DNA of 64,000 nucleotides from contig NC_092680.1 in the NCBI RefSeq assembly GCF_964355755.1, positions 14,919,001-14,983,000 on the forward strand. The letters run 5' to 3'. Within the stretch, counting starts at the first letter, position 1; each line of letters opens with the position of its first letter. This DNA is from Antedon mediterranea. Its lineage: Eukaryota > Echinodermata > Crinoidea > Comatulida > Antedonidae. This document shows positions 33,711-46,500 of this stretch, piece after piece. The notes below the pieces were generated by a model. It saw only the letters and a list, made by a program, of their open reading frames with translations, was not told the origin of the DNA and searched no databases. The translations under genes were made by a program, and so were the position numbers.

Positions 33711-36700
33711 GTAAGTTGTTTGTTTAATTACCGTAATAAATTATCAAGACACATAAGTTTCAATTAAAATTGTATATTCAAATAAAATTACAGAGAGAGG
33801 CTGAATCAACACATTCCTCCTATAGATGCAATAAGGTGCAAAGTATGACTTAAAATTTTGCTTAATTTACAATGTTAAAATACATGCGTTGCTATTAACA
33901 TTTATCATTATGAGACTGTTTAATGTAGTTTAACCAGCTATTAAACTAGCTGGTTGTCTGTAAAATAATTAATTTGGATTTAGTTTATATACTTAGATAC
34001 TTGATAATTGATCCTTCATTCCTTAGGGCCGGGTAGTTATCTTGTACAGGTCTATTCATTTCATATTCCTCGTATACTTTGTATGTGGCACGTTGAAGAA
34101 TATGTATCAAGAAATACAGCTTCAATCAATCTTAAACAATAATTTATTGATTTATTGTAATGTTTCAAAGAATTTATATGCGATTTTGAGGGGACGTCAT
34201 TCTGTATGATACAAGACACAGGGGATACAGCAGATTTTGATCTGAATCGTGGTTATACGGCGTCATATGGAACAGGCCCATCGGCTGACCACACTCTAGG
34301 CACTGCACAAGGTAGGCCAATTCTTTCTGCTTAAGATTGCTACAGGTACTTTGAAGTTGCATAACGAGATAATTTGCTAATTAGTTTACAGGTTGTAGGT
34401 TAAACAAGCACGTACAAGGTGGGCATTTAGAAAATAACCGTACGAGCAGAACTTAGATGTGAATACATGTGTTATACAGCATGGACGTGTACTCAAATGC
34501 GAATACTGTTGGTAGTCCTACATGCATATAATGCATACTTGAATTGGTATCTAAACTACTGTTTTTATTTGGTATATATCACTTGGTGCAATTGTAATAA
34601 GGCAAATCATTGCATCCCCTCTTTTTAAACTAAAATGCCAATATTGTGGTAGCCTCGGTATAATAATACTATTTTTGTTGACTAGATAAAGGTTATTATT
34701 TGTTCTACTTATTCTTTACTTATGCGAATGATTGAAGATAAGTTTATAAAAACATCACGGACAAATGCACAAATGGGTACAGTAGATGTTCAACGAAAAA
34801 CATAGGCCTATGTCGTATTCGATTGGATTAGTTGTAAACATAAAGATTCGTTTAGTACTTTTTGTATTCGAATGGTAAATTTTAAACGGATTGAAAAATC
34901 ATTCGAATAGAAAACGTTAAGCTTTTTCGTTGAAAAACAATCTCAACGCTCAAAATATACTTCGTTAAATATATAAGTACTCAATGGAATGAATAGGCAT
35001 ATGCCATTGGCTTTCAAACCATTTTCTCACTAATCTATTGTTTGTTTACAGGTCACTATGCGTATTTAGAAACATCTTATTACGGATACTACGATAAGTA
35101 TGCGCGTATGAAAACACCCTTACAGCGAACATCCAGTGAAGTTAATGATATGTGTTTGATTTTTTGGTATCACATGTGGGGTGTACATATCGACAAACTG
35201 AGTGTTTATATCCGTCGATACGGGGAATCCAACGAAGTAGAGTTATTTACTAAAACTGGCAACGGAGGTAGAGTTTGGAAAACGGCACATATCCCTATAA
35301 ATGAGGAAAACAACTTTAAGGTTGGTAATGTGTAGTCACTGATTTGGTTAATCATTTGTCTATTGAGCTAAAAAAAATCCCACATTCCCCATTTATTTCG
35401 ATTGGTCAATAAATTGAACAAAAACCCAAAGTATTCTTCAAAAAAATTAATGTGGTGTTTGCGCCACAAAAGAGAAAAAAAAGTCTGCTTCAAAAGACTC
35501 TACAATCTGTCTTATTGACTGACGTCATTTTATAAGCACTTGTATTTCTTAATCCTGATTTTTTGCAAAGCGTTTTTCATTTATTTAGAAAAGAAAATTA
35601 AAAATTCTAAAAACAGGGGCGAGATTTCCAAATTCATCCCTATCTACCCTGACAAACTCGCAAAAATTAGATTTTTGCCTGATTTTGGTAACCTGATAAT
35701 ACAAAGGCTTCACTCATTTCTTTCTAGCTTCCTAATCATAATGTTTCCATTTTTATCTTGTATTATGATATTATGCCTATTTATGTATCTCTTTTTGAGA
35801 ATTGAAAGAATGAAAGAAAGAATAAAACTCATATGCAAACAAAGCTAATGAGGATATACAATGAAATATAACGGTCATGGCGATTTTTTTAAATTACAAT
35901 TTCAGATAATATTTGAAGCTAATAAGGGTAATGGATATAGGGGAGACATTGCTGTTGACGACATAACAATATCTTATGAAAAATGTCTGATAGGTAAGAT
36001 TATTATTAATATTGTACTATGGTTTTTTACACAATAATAACCAAACTGTATTATTTCCGCTATAGAAATCAATTTTTCATTATCCTTTTGCTACATTTAA
36101 CTTGAATGGTGATTTAAGACCTTTAAAGCTCGGGTACAGGCATGAATTTTAAATATAATATTTGTAACTGTAATCAAGACGAAAATACATGAATTTCTCT
36201 TAATATGGTCAAATACAAAATTTGGCAAAATTCTGCTATAAAAACCAGGAAGACTTTTATTCAGTAGTTAGGTAGTTTAACATATTGTAATAACATGTTT
36301 GGTGACTCCCTAAAAGGTAAAAAAAGATGGTGGATATACGGTGGATAATGTTTGCTATAGCATGAAAATTAAAATCTGAAGTTGAATAAAAATACCAGAA
36401 ATGTCAAATTCAAGTTATATTACCTATATTTAGTCATCTGATAACATTTTTTACCTTACCATTTATTTTTCATAGCTTTTTAAAGTGCCTCTCTATTTAC
36501 AAAATTTGTGTACACATTACTGTGTAATTTGAACTATCTCCCCCCACCCCCCACTGATAAGAAAGTGCTTATTTTCAACAAGCTCGTGTAACACAAATAA
36601 AATCCCAAAAATTATAAAACATAGAGAAAACTGTAGATCGATAATTTTTGGAATGTATGATCAGACATTTTTGGCCCGCACCTGGCCTTTAAACTATGTA

Positions 36701-37467
36701 TCATGTATTGCTTGACTGACTTAACTATAACTTTGTGAAGATAGGACAGAATTTTTCAAAAGCCGGCGAGCAGTCTTAAAGTAACAAGTAAACTGAAATT
36801 GCATTTTCTCGAGAACTACTTGTCCAAAAAACTTCATTTTTGAACAAGAGGCAAGAGTTATAATTTGTGATTTGTAATTTTAAAACGTAATCTGATTTAA
36901 TGTGCACGTTTTTTGATGCGGGTAGTTTAAAAAACCTATTTCTTTTCAAATTCACTCGTTTGATTTTCGCGTTGCTGTTCTATTGTTAGTCGACTGAAGC
37001 TATTGTTAATTGAAAGGCTTGTTACATTACCATTACACCAAACTCGCATACACATGCTTGTAATGAAATTAGCCTAAATCACAAACAGCATTAAGACCCG
37101 GAGAAATCTTATGTAGGAGAATTTTACAGTAGGCGGAGGTATGCCCTCTCGGAGTGGCTTTCTAGTTCGTTAATTTATTCTGACTCTTTCCAGAATTCCG
37201 GAAACGCGAAAAACTATTAAATGGTTTTATACTTAAATATCTTTGTGTATCTTTGACATCAAAATGTTATAAACATTCAGGATTATTTCAGCTTGAATTT
37301 GAATATAAGTTTTCAAATAAATCAAACATTTTCTTACCAATGCTTTTAAAATAATCATTGAAATCCAGATTTATGTTGTTTTTCTAATCTGTGAATTTGT
37401 TTTATTCGTCCTACAGTTTACGATCACTTATGTTCGTGTTCAATATTAACAAAATAATTGAATTGAC

Positions 37468-37549
<82 letters not shown>

Positions 37550-37559
37550 TAATTAATTA

Positions 37560-37590
<31 letters not shown>

Positions 37591-40500
37591 TAATCAATAA
37601 ATACTGTTACTGTTCTTGTAGCCGTATCTTATGAAGAGACATGTCTGTCACGTTTATACCACACTATACACTTTTATTTGATTTTTATGTAACTATGTAA
37701 TTATGTAATTGACATTAAGAACTACGTTATTAATCAATCAATCAATTTCTTTATGTGATTTCTTTAGTATATCAATTGCATTATTCAAAGTATGGTAAAT
37801 TATTGAAAATATTAAAAATAATATGTTTATGTCACTGCTGAAGAATAAATAACAATAAACTAACTTCATCACATAAGCACATTTATTACATAGTCATGTT
37901 ACTAAACACATTCTCGATACAAAATGATTTAGATATATGTTGTTTTTTTTGTTTAGATTTCCAGTGTGATTTCGATCATGAAGCATGTTATGAACAAAAC
38001 ACAGATGATGATAAAGATTGGTCTATTGGTCGCTATTGGAATCCAGACACTTATTACACTGTGGGAGATCATACGTCTAGTACTCGTTATTCTGGTAAAT
38101 AAGTTGATATACAAATAGAGTAGTCATTATGTAACTCTTTTCTAATAACTGTTTAATTTTGTTTTAATTATTTGTGTTTATCCTTCATACATTGAGTGAT
38201 TCTCAAATTTACTTTTAGAAAAATAAAAAACTATGAATAAAATGATACAAACCATAGTAATGCAATTTAACTAATTAAAAAATGTAATTACTGTACTTCC
38301 TTCATGAAGTAGATTAGTACAAAACATTACATGACTTACCACAAACAGACCAGAGTCTACGTGCTCATCAACGCCAATAATACAGTGGAATTATTTAAAA
38401 CGGGGGAGGGAGGGGGGATTCGGGGGGGGGGGGGGGTTCGTCACAGTAAATATTTTACCTGACAAGCTGTAAAGCCCAAACCTACGATGAGTGGTGGTAA
38501 GATGAGTGAAACTAAAATTATGGCACCTCAGCCTTCCGGAAATTCTCAGGAAATCAATCTCAAGCAACCCTTTTCATTTATCGCATAGTTAGTTCTTAAA
38601 TATCTTTCTTCTCTCGCACTTGAATTCAGGAATATTTATTTAATACATATTATTCTTCAAAATCAATATGCCTATCTCTCTGCTTTAAATTTTACAGGGA
38701 AGTATGCATTTCTAGATGCACAGTATTTACGTGAAAATAAGATTGCAACAATTTCTACTCTACTTCTGACATCGTCTTCGGAAGATGAGAAGTTTTGTTT
38801 GAAGTTTTGGTACATCGTAAGTGGTACCAGTCAGATGTCCGTGTTTATTGCTAATTCAGAAAGTACTAATATACTGTGGAAACAGCATATTACAAAAAAT
38901 GACGATACGATTGTTTGGAGAGAGGGAGAAATTACATATACACCAGACGAAAATTACAAGGTAAATAACTTGTATTATATAACACCTAAATAAATTCCTG
39001 TCATTTGATTGGACGAATGTGGGTCACATGGCGTGCAATAGTACGCACTATTAAACATTCATTATTTGTATATTAGTGTAACAAATGTATAGTGTAACAC
39101 AAAGTAGACATTAATAGACAGAAACGTAAACAAGATCGATATCAATTTCAAAACCCACTGGCCCTTCACAAGGTAGTAGACCCAGCTTTAAAATATAAAC
39201 CTCTGCAGCACCAAAACAACAACAACCAATAATGCTTGTTTCAAACTTGGAAAGCGATGGATAACCCGAACTTTCTCTTCTGATCAACTCACTTCGTTCC
39301 GTTATGTCTAAGTGTGAATGGTACCAAACTTATTCAAAACAAGCATCGTGAAATACATTCGTCCTAGGTCCCCTTTGCTTAAGCTTGGTTCCCACTAGAA
39401 CGTAACGCAAGGACGTAAACGCAACGCAAGCGTTTTAACCAACAACAAGCGAAGTTATATACAGTTAGCAATCACTAGCGAATAAGCCATCGCTTGTGAT
39501 TGGTCAATTCACTTGCGTTGCGTTACGTCTTTGTGTTGCGTCGCTAGTGGGAACCACGCTTTAACGAGCGAGAACTTAAAACATAGGCTTATTTCACGAC
39601 GTTCTTTCTGCACTTCACATCTGGGGCTATTATCAATGTTGCAAGGTTGATATTTATAATACTACAATGTAATACCTTCAAATGCACAATATTTAATTTT
39701 ATAAGTTTGAAGAGTCAATGTTTATATCAATTTTTATATATAAAACTAGTTTAATATAGTGTAGATACGGTGGGCACATCCTTTGTTTTATCGTAGATTT
39801 CATTTCAAGGAAAAGGAGGATTGGAAGGACAGGGATTCATTGCCATTGATGACATCAAAATACACAATGAGCCTTGTGTTAACAAGGAAGGTGACTAGTC
39901 TTTTATCAATCCTTTATATATTTATTTTTTTATATCTTTCTTTGTATAATAGCAAAGAATATATATCACAAGAATGAGTATTCCGCGATTTTCGCATGAG
40001 AAATTTGTAACGGAGAGCTCCAGAGAGTGATGCCCGCCCTCATAAGGGCGGATGTATACATACTAAATAAGACTTGATTTAATAGATATTATACATGTCA
40101 CATTAAATAGAATTATGATAATATATTTCGCAATTGTAAACTATTTTATAATACATATTTATTAACAAACTAGTGTACATTAACTTTTACAGACAATTAT
40201 TTACTAACATGCTAAATTAGTTCACAAAAAAGGCCTAACACAGCAACACCAAAATCAACGAATCGTTACTCAGCACGGCCTATTCTTACCATTGCCGCGT
40301 ACTACTCTACGCCCGGTAAATTAAGTATTGTTTTTATGATATAAATTAGTATAAAATACATGTTATTAATAGGATAAAATGTTAAATGTCATTAACATTT
40401 ATTTGTTTTACCAGAAACAAGTTAAATATAGGAATATTATTAAACTATCCTTCGTGAAAACGCGTAAACACCAACACGCCCGGTCAAGCTATCGTAGCGC

Positions 40501-43500
40501 CCGGTTGATAAAGCTAACTGTTTATATGGCAGTTTTTACTAAATAAATTGCATAAAACGAACAATTAAATATCCAAATAGCATTTAACATGATGTTGGCA
40601 TGTAGTTGATAACATTGTTTATCATGAAAATACTACCGGTGGTCTAGCCTTTGATTAGTGAAACCGTCACAAAAAGTTGTATACATCCCAGATACATCCA
40701 CACTTATGGCGGCGCCCTACCACGGACATGGACAATATTACTGTTACAGGGAAAATCGCGGAATACTCATTCTTGTGATATAATATTCTTTGATAATAGT
40801 GACTAGTATGTTTCTACCCTTCTTTGTATAAGTGTCTTATATTTTTCAATCAATAGTGACTAGTCTCATATCTTTTTTCCAATCCTTGTTTGTATAATAG
40901 TGACTAGTATCTGTTTGTATCCTTCTTTATAATAGTGATCTATATTCACTTTAATATCTTTCTTCTATTTTGTACATATTCATTCATTATTATCTAAATA
41001 AATATTATCTGAATTATCTGAATTATCTGAATTATCTGACTTGTATATTTTTCAATCCTTCTTTGTATAATAGTGACTTGGCTTATATATTGTTCAATCC
41101 TTCTTTGTATAATAGTGACTTGGCTTATATATTGTTCAATCCTTCTTTGTAAAATAGTGACTTGGCTTATATATTGTTCAATCCTTCTTTGTATAATAGT
41201 GACTTGCCTCATATATTTTTCAATCCTCTTTATGTAGTGACTTGTCTTTATAAATTTAAAACAAAATATAATATAAGCATACCAAGTAGAGACCTTTGAG
41301 TTGAGCATGTTTATGCTGAATAAACGACACTAGTTATAACATACTTTTTGTTGTTGCTAATTTTATAATATATATATATATATATATGTGTGTATATATG
41401 TTCGAGTCTCGGTTGGGGTGACTTTTTCTCATTCTCACAGATTTCCTCATCTTTATCGTTTCAAATTAATTAATTATATTTCAGTATATCACCGGGCGGT
41501 TTAGAATTAATGTGCCTCTTGTGTTTATATATATATGTGTGTATATATAATTTGCTCGACAAAAAAAACGGTCTAACATTACTATTGTTTTTGTCATTAA
41601 AGTATTCAATTGTACCTTTGAGGGTGACAATTTCTGTGGTCTTCAAAAAGGTGCAAGTACTGATAATTACATCTGGAGTCTTCACAGCCGGGCAGATACT
41701 TACAATGCAGGGCCCTTTTTTGACCATACACACGGGGATGAAAACGGTTAGTAATGTTTTCCAATTGTTCATTTGTTCGTTCATTCGTGTTATAAGTGTT
41801 TTTCAATCGTTCATTTGTTCTTTATTTGTTTGCTCGTTCGTATGGTTCGTAAATGGTATTATTATTATTAAGATCTTTATTGTTGAATTATCACATTCTT
41901 TATTGTTATTGCCACTTACTTTAATAATTGTAACACAAACACAGGGCATTATGCGTTCGTTGATACACATGACTATAACAGCATTAATGACACGGCAGTA
42001 ATATTGACACCGGTACTACACAACTCTGATACAAATAGTTCAAAATGTTTGATCTTTTGGTATCATATGTATGGACTCCACATCGAGACTTTAGATGTGT
42101 TTTTGTTAACAATGCAAGACAATTTACCGGGAAGAAAAATTTGGAGCAAATCTGGAAGTAGGGGGAATGTATGGAGGGCGGCAGAGGTGGAATTGTCAGA
42201 AGAAAACAGTTTTCAGGTAGGTATCATGACAGTGAATCAGTTAGTAAAGAGGTATGATGTTCGTCTAAAATGTTTAGTTTGACAATGTGTCATAAATCAA
42301 TGAGAAAAAGTAAGCCAAGATGTATGCTCGAAAATAATGAAATAATGCGCGTGCGTGAGGTAATTTATTGCATGATCGTAATCAAAACGGTACTGGGTTT
42401 GGTCTACTAGCGTTCCTGATCCCAATCCGTCATCTATTCATAGAAGCCTTGATGGAGTAAGCCTTGTTCATAGATATTATTATTATATTACTAATAACGG
42501 TTTGTAACTACTAACATTTTAAGAGAGTGGGAGAAAGCATAAACACAAGCTAGTTCAGCTAGATTTAATTTTTCTGCAAAACATGAAAAAACGCACGGTT
42601 ACACAACCAACATTACTACTGAATGAAAATATGCATACAAATAAATTAAACACTCAGTGTTTCAATTTCGTTGTTTCCTTTAATTTCACATATATTACTA
42701 TTAGTCATCGTTGCATAGTATATTTGCACACATTAGGTATATCGGTAAGGATGTAAGTGACATCCGTTAGGTAGATTGTGGAATTTGAGGGCAAAATAAT
42801 TTCCCAGAATTATACCATTATAATTTATTATATTAATATAGTATCTTGTATTGAAGCGATTCTGTTTTGTAAGGCCCTTTTACAAATAAACTATTACCTA
42901 ATGCAATTCAGTGTTGTTCATCAATGTAAAGTCATGTAGTATATTTACGTCTATATTTAGATAAGTACCGTACTTAATTAAAACATTATTACTATTACAT
43001 TATAATTACCGCAATAACAAGCTTATAAAGCAAATTAATTTTCATTTTATTGTGGGAATATTCGAGAACAATCACATCTGTTAAATGTAATACATGATTT
43101 GGTAATACCTAGCCATACATTTTGCCATCAATCTTATAACTTTATGAATAAAAATACAAAGGTTTAGTAGATTAATACACAGAATAAATTGTAATTATTG
43201 TAATATATATTAATATTTTCTCTGTTAAATCATTGTATGCGATTGGATACTCTACATTTGAACTTTATAATATCAAACATCTTTTGCAGGTTGTTTTCCG
43301 AAGCATAAGAGGCAGTGGGCTAGATGGTGATATTGGTGTTGATGATATCGTAATACGAAATGGGTCTTGTAGGAACACTGGTAATAAACTTAAATAATTA
43401 CTGTTGCCTATTAGTTGTTTTATTTTATATACTATAGTAGGCTGTGGTTATAGAGTTGCAATATATTTCATAATGGCACTGCTTTTAATATAACAACTCC

Positions 43501-46500
43501 TATGATACAGTTTCTGATATACTTTCCTAATACCTGTATTCATACCTATTAATTTAAATCATCGGACTTATGAAATCGTAGGTCTACTTTATTGTAAAGT
43601 CATTTAAATTGTATACAGTTATTCAAACTGGTTACAAATGACTTTTAACATTTATTGTTTTTACAATTCAAGGTGAGAAAGAAGATATAGGTGTATCTTG
43701 TAAATTTGAAGAAACGCATATTTGTGGATATACGCAGGCTATGGATAATGATTTTCCTTGGACGTGGACAAACAGCGCCCTTGGATCAAAACATGAAGCG
43801 CCCGGAATACCTACAATCGACCACACGAAAAATACAGGCTTAGGTAAACTATATATTATATATATTACACGTCACCGTTGTATCACCTGGAAAATGGTCC
43901 ATACATGGAGGTATACCTCTATGGTCCAAGGTGCCGTCAAATGGGTTATCAGTCAGATTTATGAGTCAAGATCCAAGTTTGCAATTATGATTCATTAGTA
44001 TGTAATTCAATGCTGCGGTAGGAAAATCTTATCATTAATCAATATTATGTTTGTTCTGTCTAAATTTAACATGAACATGTAATGTTCACCTTAAATTTGT
44101 ACCAAAGCCCTGATTGATTGACACGATATAACTAAAGCTTTGTCTATATTATCAAACTTTATGTGACAAAAAAAATGTGATGCGCCCATATTATGGACAT
44201 GATGATGTCATGTCACTACTATATTATGGCATATCACTAGCATATTTGGGCATGTCACACTTATTTTGTTAAACTACTTTGATAGTTTGACAAAGAAGTT
44301 TGATGTACCCAAATATGGTAGTGATGTGACATCATCATGCCCATATATGGGCACATCACATTTCTTTTCACATAAAGTTTGATAGTGTAGACAGGGCTTA
44401 AGATTGCACAGTCGGTTGGTCACCACTTTTGAGATTTTTAACAATTGTTTAGTTAACAGACGTATCAAAAGTAGGGAAAACCTCCTCATGTTTACAGCCA
44501 AGGGTTTATGATGTACAGCATTTGAATCTAATATCATTTCTTAGTAGGCCTATAGCACAATGTTCAACAAATTACAAATTTCGACATAGTATTTTTTTTT
44601 GGGCTATTTCGAAATGTTGACATATTTTGACGTATTTTTGTTTTATTTATTTCTTTTTTGCTTTTCGACATAGCTATATTTATGTGGCAGGATTACTGTA
44701 GGCTTTCTTAATAACGTCTCTTTGCCACAGTTTGTCCCGAAGAATCATTACAAGTCCTAATTCATTTATCCTGAAATAAGACGACACAATTAAAGAACGT
44801 GTGCAGAATTATCCGTTTTGAATATGATGTAGGCTTATCATAATGTCCGATATTCTACCAAACGTAGATTTTATAATGTTGTAATTATAGCGGATACATA
44901 TAAAATTGTACAACATTAATTTTTTCTATTACCACGACAACATGATGGGCTTTGGATTAAATCCTTTCAATTTTTTTCACATGCAGAAATGCATGGTAGA
45001 TTTTGACATTGACAGTATTTTAATTATCTTTCAGGTTTTTTCATGTTTGCTGATTTTCGAGAGTCTATTATGATAAGACAGTCATCCAGACTCATCTCAC
45101 CCTTTAATGACGATACATCTAAACAGTGTTTAGAGTTTTGGCATTTTATATATGGAACAACTTCACAAGAACTTAGGGTTTTATTAAATCAATCAAATAC
45201 AATCGAAGTGATATATTCTATCAAAGGTAGCCGAGGAGCTTATTGGCAAAGAAGTGCAATTGAAATTACACCTACGGTTAAAAATCAGGTACATTTAAAC
45301 ATGAACTAGAAATAGTGTCTCAAATTAGGGGTGTCTCCAGAATAGGCGTTGGCCGTATAGTTTTAAAAGCATATATTGCTCCCCGTTCATTTCACCAAAA
45401 AGTATGGTGTATCAAGTAAATTGTAACTCGAAAAAAGTAGCATAATGAACCGCTTTTGATCCTAATTAAAAGTAGTCAATTGTTAAACGATCTTAATTAA
45501 AATTGAATAAAACCTCTTTAATTTAGAGTGTTAAATATGTAAAATAAATCGAGTCTAAATGAATTCTGAATTCATTTTATTTTTAGATTGTTTTTGAAGC
45601 AAAGTCAGGGCTATATCCAACAGGTGCAGTAACAATTGATGACGTTTCTATGTATAGAGGAAACTGTAAGGCTGCTTGTAAGTTGAATGCTATACTTACA
45701 GTATTAATGTTTCAGGTTTTATTAAGATGAACAATGTATGTATATACCTAGATTTACATGTTACAATGTTAAATCAAATTTATCTTCGCCAGATTTTATT
45801 TCATAATTAATTTATCAGATGTTTCTGCGATCTAGTTCATAAAACTAAAGTAATCTGATTCGTTTTTTTATTTACACAGCCCCAACAACTACACCTAAAA
45901 TAAAAACGGTGACAAACGTAGATTGTAATTTTGAAAGCGACGATCTTTGCGGATATATCCAGGCTATAGACGATGATTATGATTGGACGCTTCAATCTCC
46001 TGCTATCATGAAGAAGTATTACTCAAACATTTGGTGGTACCGGTGGTGGGGCGTGGGACACGAGTGGTATCCACTTTCGGACAGAACTGATCCACATTCT
46101 GATAAAGGTAAGACAGACACAGATATTGTTTTAAGTTATTTTATTATGGCCGATTTTTGTCGTGAACGACAATACCAATTAGTCTTATATTCATATGAAT
46201 TATAGATGGAACTAAGTCAGGACGGTTTAAAGCACATTTGGCTGGTCCTATTAGTGATCTTAACTAGAGGAGAGACATAAGCCAATACGTCTGAGGAAGA
46301 TACTAGATGCAGGGGCTGTCATGAGAGTCAGCAGTGCTGATTTAAAATGCATAATGCCTTACAGCCTATACAGCACCCGATATTCCCAGATCTCTCATCC
46401 AAGCTCTAACCGGGTACAACGTTGATTAACTTCGGTGATCTGACGAGAACCGGTGTTTTAACTTTCAAATGGCGGATATTATAACGAATGAGACAACTGT

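Larger units (their letters stand above)
35994..37956 (+). other. intron between MAM2 and MAM3 of the second gene
   Basis: It holds the right end of the ACCTCCGCC-type element (37095-37165) and a CAAT/TCAA microsatellite (37468-37598). No coding sequence is recognised. Confidence 0.5.
39891..41245 (+). repeat. 42-bp minisatellite, interrupted by the 840-bp transposon
   Basis: The unit reads GTTCAATCCTTCTTTGTATA then ATAGTGACTTGGCTTATATA. At least five good units lie at 41040-41230; older diverged units lie at 40793-40940, and one or two precede the transposon from 39891. The array begins exactly at the splice donor of MAM3 exon C. A LINE 3' end relic (40938-41026) is embedded. The unit is a multiple of 3, so a spurious open frame runs through it on the minus strand. 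Confidence 0.75.

Noticed and set aside
40994-41308. 104-codon minus-strand open frame with repeated QRRIEQYISQVT
   Set aside because: It is the translation of a 42-bp minisatellite whose period is a multiple of three; no start context, splice sites or homology.
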